DNA of 64,000 nucleotides from Sphingobacterium alkalisoli (GCF_005049105.1 NZ_SUKA01000004.1:496001-560000); one strand, 5' to 3'. Positions 15,690 to 24,683 are shown, counted from the stretch's first letter. A program made the numbers and translations. The notes: generated by a model not told the origin, from the sequence alone.

Positions 15690-18600
15690 TTCATCGCCGT
15701 TTCACTAATATTTACCTGCCTTCGTCGTCTTATTCTTAATATGAATATAAATACGAGAACAGCTCCCACAGCTATTGCCCAGTACCAATAATTATAGTGT
15801 GGGTGAATCGGGTCGATATCCCCAGAAACTATCAGTCCTGCCCAATAGAACGGATGCTGTAGTTGACTTTCGTTTTCGACACGTTTGAGATAATTGGCTT
15901 TTGCGGTTGCCAATGCGGAATGCTTATATTTTTTATTGATCAGTTGCCGGTAATAGTCCACCATGATACCACTTGTGCTGGCGTCCGGCAATGACCACAA
16001 GCCCATCACCAAACTTGGAACACCAGCATACGTAAATGCCGTGGCCAAGCTTTGTACGCCCTCTCCTTTTTGCAATGGCCCGTAGCCCGTATTACAGGCG
16101 CTCAGTACCGCCATATTGGCCTGCAATTGCATTCCATACAATTCGTACGCATACAATCTACTGCCATCACCGAAATGAAAACTTGAGTTTTCGCTATCTT
16201 CTTCCCGCACATCGGCGTGCATGGCCAAGTGTAACAAAGAATAGTTAGGAGCTTCTTTTAAGAAGCTTTTTTTTCCAAAATGATTGTGCTGATAAACGTT
16301 GCCATCGAGCATCTTGGCGATGGTCTCAGCTTCTTTCTTGGCTCCTGCTAACCTTTGTGGAGATACGGATCGTTCCTTTTCCACTCCACCTGCATATACC
16401 GGGGCGAATGCTCCAAAAGATCGTCTTTGCCCGTGCCGAAGCCCCTTTTGTGCCAGCCATAGTGACGTACTGGCTGCATAGCTAATCGTGTGGCTATGAA
16501 GTAAGAAGCTAGAGGGATTCTCCGTTTTGGTCAATGCTTCAAAAGGAAACTGGTGGAGGATTCCATCCGGTACGATGATGAGATAGCGTTTCAATCCTTC
16601 GGATACACCAGCGCCCATCAAGCGTTCATAAAGCTTTGTAGCTGTCGTGTAGTAATCGGGACTGCGTGTCTGCAGTTGTTTGGTTGCTTTCCCAACGAGC
16701 ATTTCAATAGAATCTGTCCTACCCAATGGAAAGAGGGCAAGCGATGAGCGATCAATTCGCATCACATACGCTCCTGAATCGGTAAACATATAACGTAACA
16801 TCGAGACCTGCTTCGGAAGTTTTTTCTGAATTGTGCGAGTCGTCACCATTCCTTGACTCAACATTTTATATTGCGAGTTCAACGCCAACATTTGCTCCTC
16901 TATATCATTAAGTGCTGTTTCACATGCATGGATTTTTGCTCGCCATTGGTTAGCTTGTTTACCCTGCAAAGTGTCCTTATCCACCTTTGCCAACTGTTGC
17001 TTATAGAAAACGAGGAGCTGACGTTGTTCTGCTTCCGCATCCCGGAGTGAATCCGGTACGGTCGTACTATTGGATGGTGCGTGTTTGATAAATTTTTTCC
17101 AACGGTGCTGACTTCTATTGTTCTCTAAGTTTTCAAATAGCGTGGCCAAAGAAGCGTGATCTGCTTTTTGCCGTTGTAGCAATGTCTGGCATTCCACCAA
17201 ACCGAAATGGATAGCAGTCTGCATATCGGCTAGCGCATCCGTATAAGGTCCACCGAGATAATACATATTAAGCATTTCCAATGCAAGCGTAAAGAGGTGG
17301 TTGGCATTTCGGAGGTCATCTGTAAGCGCTGTCTTGCGGTAAAGTCTCAATAAGTGATGTCCGTTGGCACTGAGACTTGTTACGTAGTGTCGGTTAACTT
17401 TTCCAAGAAAAGACGACGAAGTAAGTTCTGTGAAATCTTTTTTCAGATCATCATTTTGGCACAATGTAGCCAATGATCTGCCTATATGAAAGCGCACACT
17501 GTCCGGTTGATTCTTTTTTTCGTACAATTGGGCTGAAAGCGCATGAAATTGTGGGAGGTTGGCAGGGTTCTTATTTTTTCTAAATGCTTCCTGCAATTGC
17601 TGTCCCGCTTCATCAAGCTGACCGATCGCTATCAGTGACTTGGCGAGCTTAGCATACTGATGTGGTGAAGGTGTTCCATACCGATATTGTTCCATTTGGT
17701 CAAATCCGGCACGAAATATTCGGATAGCGTCTTCGTGGTTACCCGTTTCTGCATGCGCCTCTCCGAGAACTGAATAAGCTTGATGGAGGTATTCCAGTAC
17801 ATTATCGTTTGGCTTTTGTGGAAGATTTCGGATAAATTGCCTTGTTGAATCCAGGTAGTTTTGAATGTTATAAATATCGCTTTTGAATGCATAGTAATCA
17901 AGACATGACTTCCAGTAGGACAAGAGCAAAGTAGGATGCTCATGGTCATTTTTATTTGCTATTAGTCTGTTTTTATTTCCCCAGTTCTTGCTTTTGCTGT
18001 CAACTATTTCACGAATGCTAGCCAAAATTCCCTCCATAGCTGCGTGATCCCCGTACTGTTTTTGCCATCGCATTTGGTTTCCATAGACGGTCATCAGATA
18101 ACTGTTATCGGCCAGGTCAATACCTCTCCATATCTGGGCGGCTTTCATATAATATTCGTACGATTTATTGGCCATACCTACTAATCCATAATTGAATGCC
18201 AGATTATTGTAACCCAATGCAACTTCATTGTCCATATAACCATTGTACTTGATATATCCGTTGATGGATCGGTGATAGTATTCGATAGCTTCTGGATAAT
18301 TCCCGATTTTGTTGTTGATATAAGCAACGTCGTGTACAGCAGACAAATAGGCCAACGGAGGGTCTTCATTTAGAGGTTCACGCAATTTCACACACTCCTC
18401 TGCAAAAGGCAATGCTTCTTCCCATCGGTTATTGTAACCCAAGAAATGGTAATAGGTATTCAGAAAGGTAGATTGATCACTGGTATCAAGCCTTGAATAG
18501 GGTAATAAAGGATATGCTTTTTCAAAGAAAGTAATGCCCTCTTTTTCATAATTGTAGCCTACCCCCTTGGCATAAAGGTATCTGAACAGAAGCCAGTTTT

Positions 18601-18802
18601 TGATCGAATCCGGCTCATTTTGGGCAAGACTGTAAGCTTTCTCCCAATGGTCGGAGGCCTCATGATAATGTTTTTGCTTTTGCAACGTATCCGCTAATTC
18701 AACCTGTTTCATCCACGCGGGATCTTCCTGCTCCGAATCTGACGGCAAGTAAAGTACGCTGCATACTAGTAAGATATAAAGTAGTTTGGTGGTTAGTAGC
18801 AT
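15686..18802 (-). CDS. Membrane-anchored TPR-CHAT caspase-like protease
   Basis: 1038 residues from the ATG at 18802, chosen because it starts the signal peptide (TTKLLYILLVCSVLYL); an upstream ATG at 18841 would add 13 residues. About eight to ten TPRs (30-470), a coiled-coil/helical linker (470-640), then a CHAT domain (about 680-1000). The catalytic dyad is H862 (LHLAMHADV) and C903 (LSACNTGYG), with the KGEGVQSLATAFTYAG and GLWSLPDAST family motifs. A C-terminal membrane helix (about 1003-1023) is followed by RIRRRRQ. CHAT proteases are relatives of caspases and separases. The topology puts the protease in the periplasm. It is convergent with a sigma/anti-sigma pair. Confidence 0.9.
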   Translation of the reverse strand: MLLTTKLLYILLVCSVLYLPSDSEQEDPAWMKQVELADTLQKQKHYHEASDHWEKAYSLAQNEPDSIKNWLLFRYLYAKGVGYNYEKEGITFFEKAYPLLPYSRLDTSDQSTFLNTYYHFLGYNNRWEEALPFAEECVKLREPLNEDPPLAYLSAVHDVAYINNKIGNYPEAIEYYHRSINGYIKYNGYMDNEVALGYNNLAFNYGLVGMANKSYEYYMKAAQIWRGIDLADNSYLMTVYGNQMRWQKQYGDHAAMEGILASIREIVDSKSKNWGNKNRLIANKNDHEHPTLLLSYWKSCLDYYAFKSDIYNIQNYLDSTRQFIRNLPQKPNDNVLEYLHQAYSVLGEAHAETGNHEDAIRIFRAGFDQMEQYRYGTPSPHQYAKLAKSLIAIGQLDEAGQQLQEAFRKNKNPANLPQFHALSAQLYEKKNQPDSVRFHIGRSLATLCQNDDLKKDFTELTSSSFLGKVNRHYVTSLSANGHHLLRLYRKTALTDDLRNANHLFTLALEMLNMYYLGGPYTDALADMQTAIHFGLVECQTLLQRQKADHASLATLFENLENNRSQHRWKKFIKHAPSNSTTVPDSLRDAEAEQRQLLVFYKQQLAKVDKDTLQGKQANQWRAKIHACETALNDIEEQMLALNSQYKMLSQGMVTTRTIQKKLPKQVSMLRYMFTDSGAYVMRIDRSSLALFPLGRTDSIEMLVGKATKQLQTRSPDYYTTATKLYERLMGAGVSEGLKRYLIIVPDGILHQFPFEALTKTENPSSFLLHSHTISYAASTSLWLAQKGLRHGQRRSFGAFAPVYAGGVEKERSVSPQRLAGAKKEAETIAKMLDGNVYQHNHFGKKSFLKEAPNYSLLHLAMHADVREEDSENSSFHFGDGSRLYAYELYGMQLQANMAVLSACNTGYGPLQKGEGVQSLATAFTYAGVPSLVMGLWSLPDASTSGIMVDYYRQLINKKYKHSALATAKANYLKRVENESQLQHPFYWAGLIVSGDIDPIHPHYNYWYWAIAVGAVLVFIFILRIRRRRQVNISETAMN

Positions 18803-18899
18803 GGTCCAAATATACAATTTACCGCCATTTTTTTGCCACATAGCTTAAAAGAACCACCGAATAACCATACATAGGACAGGTTTATTTCAGAAAAGCAAA

Positions 18900-18935
18900 T
18901 TTTCTGTTTACCTCAGTCCTATCATATGACACTAA
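18900..18935 (+). promoter_or_regulatory. Shared promoter-like element, copy 1
   Basis: TTTTCTGTTTACCTC (18900-18914), 13 nt, then GACACTAA (18928-18935), 26 nt before the OmpA-like gene at 18962. The same two blocks recur at 24086-24120 with a 12-nt gap. Neither block matches the usual TTTG/TAnnTTTG pair, so this may be a promoter for an alternative sigma factor or an activator site. Confidence 0.5.
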
Positions 18936-18961
18936 CTGAATAACAACAAAATTTTAAAAAG

Positions 18962-20356
18962 ATGAAAACTAAAATGTTATTACTATCGGTTTTCCTGTTC
19001 AGCATATTCTCGGCAGACGCCCAGATATGGAAAAACATGGGCAAGAAAATAGAAAAAAAAATCGAGCAAAAAGCCAGTGAACGTATCGAACGGAAAATAG
19101 ACAAAACCATCGATAAGGGGCTGGACAAAATGGAAGAAACTCCGGGCGAGATCGGTAAATCGGAAAATGGAAAGAAGAAAAAATCCAAAAGAAATACAGA
19201 TGAGCAGACGGAAGATACCGGATATGACGAGGGGTCGGTAGACGAATTTGGTGGCTTTAACGATGAAGAAAGCTCTACCCCCAGCCTGCAACGTTACAGC
19301 AAATTTACATTCGTTCCGGGCGAAGAGATTATCGCTTTTGACGACTTCTCACAAGATGCCGTAGGCGACCTGCCCGCATCATGGGTAAGTACGGGTACGT
19401 CCGAGATCGTAAACTTTGATCACGTAGAGGGGAATTGGGTATGGTTCAACAAGACCAAAGGAAACTTTGTACCCGAATATCTGCGTAATTTCCCGGAGAA
19501 CTTTACACTGGAATTTGACCTGATGTTTGATTTTGCATTTGGCACCTATAGCCACGCACGCCTCCTATCGTTGGTTTTCTCGGATATTTCCAATCCTGAG
19601 GCAAAGTTGGATTGGGATGGCGGTCCCTCTTACTTTTTCCTGCAAAAACTATCCCCTAACTACTTTGGCATAAACTTTAGCGGCAATGGGTCAAATGGCG
19701 GGCCATTTATCACGGGGCGAAAAGCCGTGTCGGCAAATAGCGCCTTGAATTTCAGCACCGATTATTTGGCTAAAGAGCTTATCAGCGCTAGCAATGCCAA
19801 CACGCCGATACACATTTCTATATCCCGTATGGGACGACGGATGCAGGTTTTTGCCAATGAAATAAAAGTATTGGACATGACCAATGCCTTTGAAAAAGAT
19901 GTGAAGCTTACGAGTGCCCGCTTTTTTGTCAATAATTACACCGAAAATGACAACTATTACATCAGCAATATCCGCTATGCCGTAGGGAAGCCCGACACCC
20001 GAAACAAGCTGTTAACCTCCGGTACATTTACAACTTCGGCCATTACGTTCAATAGTAGCTCGGCACAGCTCAAATCCGAATCCTACGGGATATTAAAAGA
20101 AATAGCCGATGCCCTCAAATCCGAACCAGCCAAATCCGTGACCATCATCGGACATACCGATAGTGACGGCAGCGATGCGCTGAACCAACAATTGTCCGAA
20201 AAACGGGCCGATGCAGTGCGCCAAGCCTTAACGCAAGAATTTGACGTAAGCAACACCATCAAAACTGAAGGAAAGGGAGAAAGTACTCCCGTAGCAGACA
20301 ATGCTACCCCATCAGGCAAGGCGCAGAACAGACGGGTAGAATTTATACTCAAGTGA
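18962..20356 (+). CDS. OmpA-family protein with Lys/Glu-rich coiled N terminus and lectin-like domain
   Basis: 464 residues. Signal peptide 1-20 (FSADAQ); a highly charged helix at 21-60 (KKIEKKIEQKASERIERKID) that could coil or lie on a membrane or wall; an acidic low-complexity linker; a beta-sandwich at about 110-335 (EEIIAFDDFSQDAVGDLPAS, then FTLEFDLMFDFAFG); and an OmpA domain at about 350-464 (ITFNSSSAQLKSESYGILKE, VTIIGHTDSDG, NRRVEFILK). It is a paralogue of the protein at 9554-10879. It probably anchors the envelope complex encoded downstream to peptidoglycan. A charged-helix plus OmpA combination like this is not one I can assign to a named system. Confidence 0.85.
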   Translation: MKTKMLLLSVFLFSIFSADAQIWKNMGKKIEKKIEQKASERIERKIDKTIDKGLDKMEETPGEIGKSENGKKKKSKRNTDEQTEDTGYDEGSVDEFGGFNDEESSTPSLQRYSKFTFVPGEEIIAFDDFSQDAVGDLPASWVSTGTSEIVNFDHVEGNWVWFNKTKGNFVPEYLRNFPENFTLEFDLMFDFAFGTYSHARLLSLVFSDISNPEAKLDWDGGPSYFFLQKLSPNYFGINFSGNGSNGGPFITGRKAVSANSALNFSTDYLAKELISASNANTPIHISISRMGRRMQVFANEIKVLDMTNAFEKDVKLTSARFFVNNYTENDNYYISNIRYAVGKPDTRNKLLTSGTFTTSAITFNSSSAQLKSESYGILKEIADALKSEPAKSVTIIGHTDSDGSDALNQQLSEKRADAVRQALTQEFDVSNTIKTEGKGESTPVADNATPSGKAQNRRVEFILK

Positions 20357-20358
20357 GT

Positions 20359-20386
20359 GCCTCGCCAAACTACAGGTTTGCGAGGC
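20359..20386 (+). terminator. Stem-loop immediately after the OmpA-like gene
   Basis: GCCTCGCCAAAC (20359-20370) pairs with GTTTGCGAGGC (20376-20386) with one bulged C and a 5-nt loop, starting 2 nt after the stop codon. There is no T-run after it, so it is more likely an mRNA-stabilising or partial-attenuation hairpin that sets expression of downstream genes than a full terminator. Confidence 0.45.
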
Positions 20387-20469
20387 CGAACGACGCAAAA
20401 ATCAACGAAGTAATCTATATTAAACTAAAACATGAAGAGTAAGCAGAAATATTTTAAAACAGTAATAAG

Positions 20470-21051
20470 ATGAAAAAAGTAATCATACTATTATCCATTT
20501 TGACATTGGTGGCCGGCTGTGGAAAAGATGGATCTCCAGGTCAGGACGGTCAAAACGGAGAGCAAGGGCCTTCCGGAACGGCAAATGTCATCGCATCCAA
20601 TTGGTTTTCCGGAAAGCGCTGGACTACCGTTGCATCAGACTTCAAACATACTGCATATACCGTTCCACAGGAAATGTTGAGCGAGGTCGGAGCAACTTCA
20701 TTTACAGCATTTTTAGAAAGCGGGGGGACGATGATAATGTATATGAAAGCAGAAAACTACATTTATCCCTTACCTCATTTGGGCGGTGCTGTTGACAAAA
20801 CTAATGTGAGATGGTTTCCTTATCCTATAGACTCTCCCAACGATATTATTATGCAGGTATATACCAACGACCGCACCAGGACAAACACCTTCTATGACGA
20901 TCCAACAACTTTTGAATTCCGTTATGTGCTGATACCTGCCGGACGGCAAGTACAAGTCGCCAAGGGCTTGAGTGGGAATAAAATAGATACGAAAGCATTG
21001 AAGGGAATGAGCTATACGGAGGCCAAGGGGCTGTTGGGTTGGGAAGATTAA
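20470..21051 (+). CDS. Lipoprotein with short collagen-like segment (small member of a two-gene family)
   Basis: 193 residues. The signal peptide ends in LVAGCGKDG, Cys17 being the lipid site. Immediately after it run six Gly-X-Y triplets (GKDGSPGQDGQNGEQGPSG), then a C-terminal domain starting GTANVIASNWFS. The C terminus (FRYVLIPAG, then ALKGMSYTEAKGLLG) is clearly homologous to that of the larger protein at 26411-27679 (FRYVIIPGG, VLEKMSYNEVSKLVG). The Gly-X-Y spacer probably projects the domain from the membrane surface. Ligand unknown. Confidence 0.75.
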   Translation: MKKVIILLSILTLVAGCGKDGSPGQDGQNGEQGPSGTANVIASNWFSGKRWTTVASDFKHTAYTVPQEMLSEVGATSFTAFLESGGTMIMYMKAENYIYPLPHLGGAVDKTNVRWFPYPIDSPNDIIMQVYTNDRTRTNTFYDDPTTFEFRYVLIPAGRQVQVAKGLSGNKIDTKALKGMSYTEAKGLLGWED

Positions 21052-21105
21052 CCAAAGAACCCGTATAAACACGATTATTTATAAATCTATTTAACAATAA
21101 AAAAC

Positions 21106-21576
21106 ATGAAAACAATATACTACCCCTTACTTCTTCTGCTGATACTTTGCTCCGGCTTATCAGCATGCAAAAAAAACAATAAAGAACCCGAAAACGAAGA
21201 AGAAAAAAAGGAAAAAACACAAGAAGAGCTGATTGTAGGCAAATGGAAACTTGTTCAAGGATATGATCTAAATGGAGAAGATGTCGCTGACGACTGCGAT
21301 AAAAAGAATATTCTGGAATTTTTCGCAGATAAAAAGATGCACTGGTTCCAGTATCAGCATCATGCCGGAAATTGTGCCGAATATTTTTACCATCTGAGGA
21401 ATGACGTCACCTACAAAATAGAAGGAAAAAACCTCTCCTTTCACTGGGTGGTCAAGCCAGAGGAGGGAACCGGAGGAGGTGATCTTACCGATATGACTTT
21501 TGAGGTCAACGAGACAAGGTTAATCATCCGCGTCACCCCGACACATAAAGGTACGATCTATCAGCGAATAAACTAA
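21106..21576 (+). CDS. Lipocalin-like lipoprotein
   Basis: 156 residues. The signal peptide ends in CSGLSACKKNN, followed by a very acidic/basic run (EPENEEEKKEKTQEE) that fits surface export. The body begins LIVGKWKLVQGYDLNGED, the GKW opening of Bacteroidota lipocalin-like domains, and continues with beta strands up to the C-terminal RLIIRVTPTHKGTIYQRI. Possible ligand carrier or inhibitor; no specific role can be given. The next gene starts 1 nt after its stop, so they are coupled. Confidence 0.75.
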   Translation: MKTIYYPLLLLLILCSGLSACKKNNKEPENEEEKKEKTQEELIVGKWKLVQGYDLNGEDVADDCDKKNILEFFADKKMHWFQYQHHAGNCAEYFYHLRNDVTYKIEGKNLSFHWVVKPEEGTGGGDLTDMTFEVNETRLIIRVTPTHKGTIYQRIN

Positions 21577-21577
21577 G

Positions 21578-22300
21578 ATGGAGACTGTTTTCATACGTTT
21601 GTTGTTTGTATCCATCGGATTGTTGGGCAACTGGGGTAGCCTGTATGCGCAGGCCCCCAATGCCTTTCCGTCTCGGGGCGAGCGCAATCACTATTTTCCA
21701 GAGGCGTTTATCTATCAATACACCGATCAGGAGGACGAAATCCGATTCGTGTGGCTCTGCTACAATCCCGATACCCGTGAGATTCTCTACATTCCAAATG
21801 ACGATATGTTGCAAGCAGTGATTTCCTATCCAAATGGCAGTTACATCGGTTATCTTATTGATGAAAACGGCCAAAAGCACACCATCCGTCAGCATATACC
21901 CGAAGTAGCCGAGAACGAGAAAAGTGCCCATCATGATTTTTACCGATTGAATACCCGCACCCAAGACACCATCATTCGGCATCAGGAATTTCAACATGAT
22001 GAACCGATTAGCTCATCAGCTATCGACATCGATTATCTGAAATCGGGCGAGAAAGAAACCGTCTATGTGACCGAGGATTTTGATATTAATACCTATCAAA
22101 TCTACGGTTTCAATCGCTTGGAGGGCGATATGCACCTACCCTTTTCATTGGACTACATCAACATCCTGACAAAGAAGCAACTGGTTACCGATGTAAAAAA
22201 CAATCCATATCAAACGGCAATATTTAACGGACACACCGCTACGGTATATCATTTTGACACAGCAGGGTATCCTGACACAGAAAAGAAGGATACTAATTAA
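21578..22300 (+). CDS. Exported protein of unknown function
   Basis: 240 residues with a signal peptide (residues 1-25, LLGNWGSLYAQ), no lipobox. It is rich in aromatic and acidic residues (HYFPEAFIYQYTDQEDEIRF, SAIDIDYLKSGEKETVYV), mainly beta strands by eye. No family recognised. It starts 1 nt after the lipocalin-like gene, and the following gene begins 19 nt downstream, so it is inside one transcription unit of envelope proteins. Confidence 0.65.
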   Translation: METVFIRLLFVSIGLLGNWGSLYAQAPNAFPSRGERNHYFPEAFIYQYTDQEDEIRFVWLCYNPDTREILYIPNDDMLQAVISYPNGSYIGYLIDENGQKHTIRQHIPEVAENEKSAHHDFYRLNTRTQDTIIRHQEFQHDEPISSSAIDIDYLKSGEKETVYVTEDFDINTYQIYGFNRLEGDMHLPFSLDYINILTKKQLVTDVKNNPYQTAIFNGHTATVYHFDTAGYPDTEKKDTN

Positions 22301-22319
22301 AAATATAAATTATAAAAAC

Positions 22320-23213
22320 ATGAAAACAAAAAAAATATTACCGAGCCTTATCCTGGTCCTGTCCTTGGGATGGACAACGGGATCAACAGCGCAGACAGAT
22401 CGAACCTTCAATGCTTTTGACGGCACATATAAAGCACAACCTAATTCGTCATCTGCAAGCCCGGAAACCACGATATTCTATATCCGTAAAACACAGAATA
22501 GGATCACCGGTACGGTTGTCAGCGAAAATCCGAACAAAAAAGGAACCTTAGCAGGATCTGTTAACAACGGTATTGCTAGCGGAACAATTACCTGGATCCA
22601 AGGGACAACCGGAGAAGAGAAATTCAATATCATTAAAGATCAACGTATACAACATCTCGCTTTCAGGTACTTTAAAGCAGGTAGCAACAGTGCCTATTTG
22701 ATCCATACCATGGAAGAACACAGTAATCTAAAAGCTTTACCAGCTAATGGATCCTCCTCATCCAGCCCAACGGAAAAAAGAGAAACCGTAACAATGGGGA
22801 AACGGTCGACCAATAGCATCGGAGATCAACTTATCAAAAAAGAAGCTCGAAAAATTGCAGGCTATTACCGTATCAAGGGCTTGATGGATATCAAGGGTGT
22901 ACCGCGCGATCTGTATGTGGAAATAAAGGACTTTCCCAACACCGCTGACAAAAGCAAATCCAAGGTAACTGCTTTCATAGTTGGCGAACGTTATGGCTTG
23001 GGAACAGGCGGTAGACTGTTTGAAGGAAGCGTAGATGAAGATGACATCTCCGTAGTCATCGATGTTATTTACGAGGAAGTCAATAGGCGCACAAGCTGGG
23101 CTAAAGGACGCGTTGTATGGACAAATAGCGGAATGGCCCTGGTTGCGCCCAAACAAAGTTACCGTATGGAAAAAGTGACTAAAGTCCTAGCCGAACGTCA
23201 GGGCAATAAGTAA
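22320..23213 (+). CDS. Exported protein of unknown function
   Basis: 297 residues from the ATG at 22320, which opens a normal signal peptide (KKILPSLILVLSLGWTTGS, cleaved near STAQ); the frame extends upstream but that would give a long basic leader. The mature part has two beta-rich halves: about 30-130 (GTYKAQPN, ITGTVVSENPNKKGTLAGSV) and about 175-297 (GYYRIKGLMDIKGVPRDLYV), separated by a Ser-rich linker. The N-terminal half resembles domains that bind or display small ligands, but I cannot name a family. It is in the same run as the neighbouring lipoprotein genes. Confidence 0.65.
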   Translation: MKTKKILPSLILVLSLGWTTGSTAQTDRTFNAFDGTYKAQPNSSSASPETTIFYIRKTQNRITGTVVSENPNKKGTLAGSVNNGIASGTITWIQGTTGEEKFNIIKDQRIQHLAFRYFKAGSNSAYLIHTMEEHSNLKALPANGSSSSSPTEKRETVTMGKRSTNSIGDQLIKKEARKIAGYYRIKGLMDIKGVPRDLYVEIKDFPNTADKSKSKVTAFIVGERYGLGTGGRLFEGSVDEDDISVVIDVIYEEVNRRTSWAKGRVVWTNSGMALVAPKQSYRMEKVTKVLAERQGNK

Positions 23214-23269
23214 TCCCAGAATAAGACAACATAGGTTGTGCAAGAATCCAATTTAAATGATATAAAAAT

Positions 23270-24043
23270 ATGAAAGCAATACACTTATTCGTAGCTGTGA
23301 TAACACTTGCTACCCTTTCCTCTTGCGAACAAGGTCGTAACAATGACGAATCCGCATCCGATAGCGAAATCGACCAATTAGAAAACGAACTCAAGAACAT
23401 AGATCCTAAAGCCAAAGGTGGCAACACCTGCCTATTGGGCTATGCCGAAAAATATGATGAACTGTTAACCAAGGATATGGTAGCCGATGCCACAAGTTCT
23501 AATGTGAACGAGATGACTTTGGGCTATCAAAAAGTCCATAAGAGTAATAAATATCATGATGTTACCTACAGCTGGAAAGGTTCATTAACTAAAACTGTAG
23601 GAGGCATGACTTTCCCAATGGACGACTACGTGAAACTAACCGGTATCGAGGCTATCTCGCTCTTTACTTTTCAGGCATCCTACCGTGCCGTTTCTGAGGA
23701 GGAAACCCGCAAAATTAACGAGGACATGAACGAGGCATTGGATAGAAATACCGACAACAGTGTCGTCGATCAAGCGATCAAAAAGCTTGATGAAATAGGC
23801 ATCAGCAAAGCAGAACAGCAGAAAATGGTGAAAGATCTCACCGAAAGCGCGCAGAAGATAACCAAAGGCTTTGCTAAAGTCAACAATCTTGGACAAGCCG
23901 CGACATGGAATGCTAAGACGAATACGCTATATGTATTCGAAAACGGCGCCATGTTTGAATTGGTAGTCGAATTGAGCGATAGCGGACGTAACCTGGAAGT
24001 CGCTAAGACAATAGCCACACAGATATTGAATAAATGTAAATAA
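23270..24043 (+). CDS. Lipoprotein of unknown function, helical C-terminal part
   Basis: 257 residues. The signal peptide ends in LATLSSCEQGR, then NNDESASDSEIDQLENELKN, an acidic surface-export-like stretch. The first half is beta-rich; residues about 155-215 are helical (EETRKINEDMNEALDR, VVDQAIKKLDEIGISKAEQQ), and the end (TLYVFENGAMFELVVELSD) returns to strands. No enzyme motif. It is the last gene before the second copy of the shared promoter element, so it probably ends the first transcription unit of this cluster. Confidence 0.65.
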   Translation: MKAIHLFVAVITLATLSSCEQGRNNDESASDSEIDQLENELKNIDPKAKGGNTCLLGYAEKYDELLTKDMVADATSSNVNEMTLGYQKVHKSNKYHDVTYSWKGSLTKTVGGMTFPMDDYVKLTGIEAISLFTFQASYRAVSEEETRKINEDMNEALDRNTDNSVVDQAIKKLDEIGISKAEQQKMVKDLTESAQKITKGFAKVNNLGQAATWNAKTNTLYVFENGAMFELVVELSDSGRNLEVAKTIATQILNKCK

Positions 24044-24085
24044 GCTTTATCGTTGTTATACAGAGTTTTAGCGGAAATATTTGCT

Positions 24086-24120
24086 TTTTCTGTTTACCTC
24101 GGGGCATTTGGAGACACTAA
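24086..24120 (+). promoter_or_regulatory. Shared promoter-like element, copy 2
   Basis: TTTTCTGTTTACCTC (24086-24100), 12 nt, then GACACTAA (24113-24120), identical in both blocks to the copy at 18900-18935. It lies 56 nt before the barrel gene at 24177. Two identical copies before genes of one cluster, outside coding sequence, argue for a real control element. Confidence 0.5.
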
Positions 24121-24176
24121 ATCTATATAACAAACAATTTTACCAACTTTTAATAAACGAATTAAACTAAAGCAAA

Positions 24177-24683
24177 ATGAAAAAATCACTATTAGCAATC
24201 TTTTTTATCCTATCAGGTATGACATTGGTCCAAGCACAGCAACCTATTCGCGTTGGCGTATTCGGTGGGTATGGTACGAAAATCGAAAAACCGGCCATTG
24301 GTGCGATTGGTGAGATCGGCATCATGGATAAACTGACTGTATCACCATCTTTCGCTTATTATTTCTTGGAAAAGAATGAATTTGCCAAAGCATCATTCTT
24401 CGAGTTTAATGCCAATGCTAATTACTATTTCGTGACCGAAAGCTCTTTTAATGCTTACGGTTTGGCCGGGTTACAGATAGCCAGATCCTCGGTCAGTATG
24501 GATTTGGACGATTTTGGATTTGGTGATTTTGGTGGAAGTTCCAGTAAAGTCGGACTCAATGTCGGTGGCGGTGCCAATCTCGATCTCGGAAGCAAAATCT
24601 TACCATTTGCCGAGGTCAAGTATACCATTAGCGGTGCCGAACAACTTGGGGTCTTCCTCGGTGTGAAATACAGCATTCGATAG
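24177..24683 (+). CDS. Outer-membrane beta-barrel protein (PF13505-like porin)
   Basis: 168 residues. Signal peptide 1-20 (GMTLVQAQ) and alternating amphipathic strands (IRVGVFGGYGTKI, FEFNANANYYFV, SFNAYGLAGLQIAR, KVGLNVGGGANLDLG), ending in the barrel-type LGVFLGVKYSIR. A Gly/Asp-rich loop (DLDDFGFGDFGGSSS) faces outward in the model. Substrate unknown. Related in kind to the barrel at 1359-1874. It leads a second run of genes, with the shared promoter-like element 56 nt upstream. Confidence 0.75.
   Translation: MKKSLLAIFFILSGMTLVQAQQPIRVGVFGGYGTKIEKPAIGAIGEIGIMDKLTVSPSFAYYFLEKNEFAKASFFEFNANANYYFVTESSFNAYGLAGLQIARSSVSMDLDDFGFGDFGGSSSKVGLNVGGGANLDLGSKILPFAEVKYTISGAEQLGVFLGVKYSIR

Noticed and set aside
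15686..18802. The CHAT protein as a defence (craspase-like) effector
   Set aside because: There is no Cas protein or nucleic-acid sensor nearby and the signal peptide plus C-terminal anchor put the protease outside the cytoplasm; a defence role is not supported by this context.
18800..18820. TATATTTG box just before the CHAT start on the minus strand
   Set aside because: It has no -33 partner at the normal spacing and lies 4 nt from the ATG, so it is not a credible promoter.
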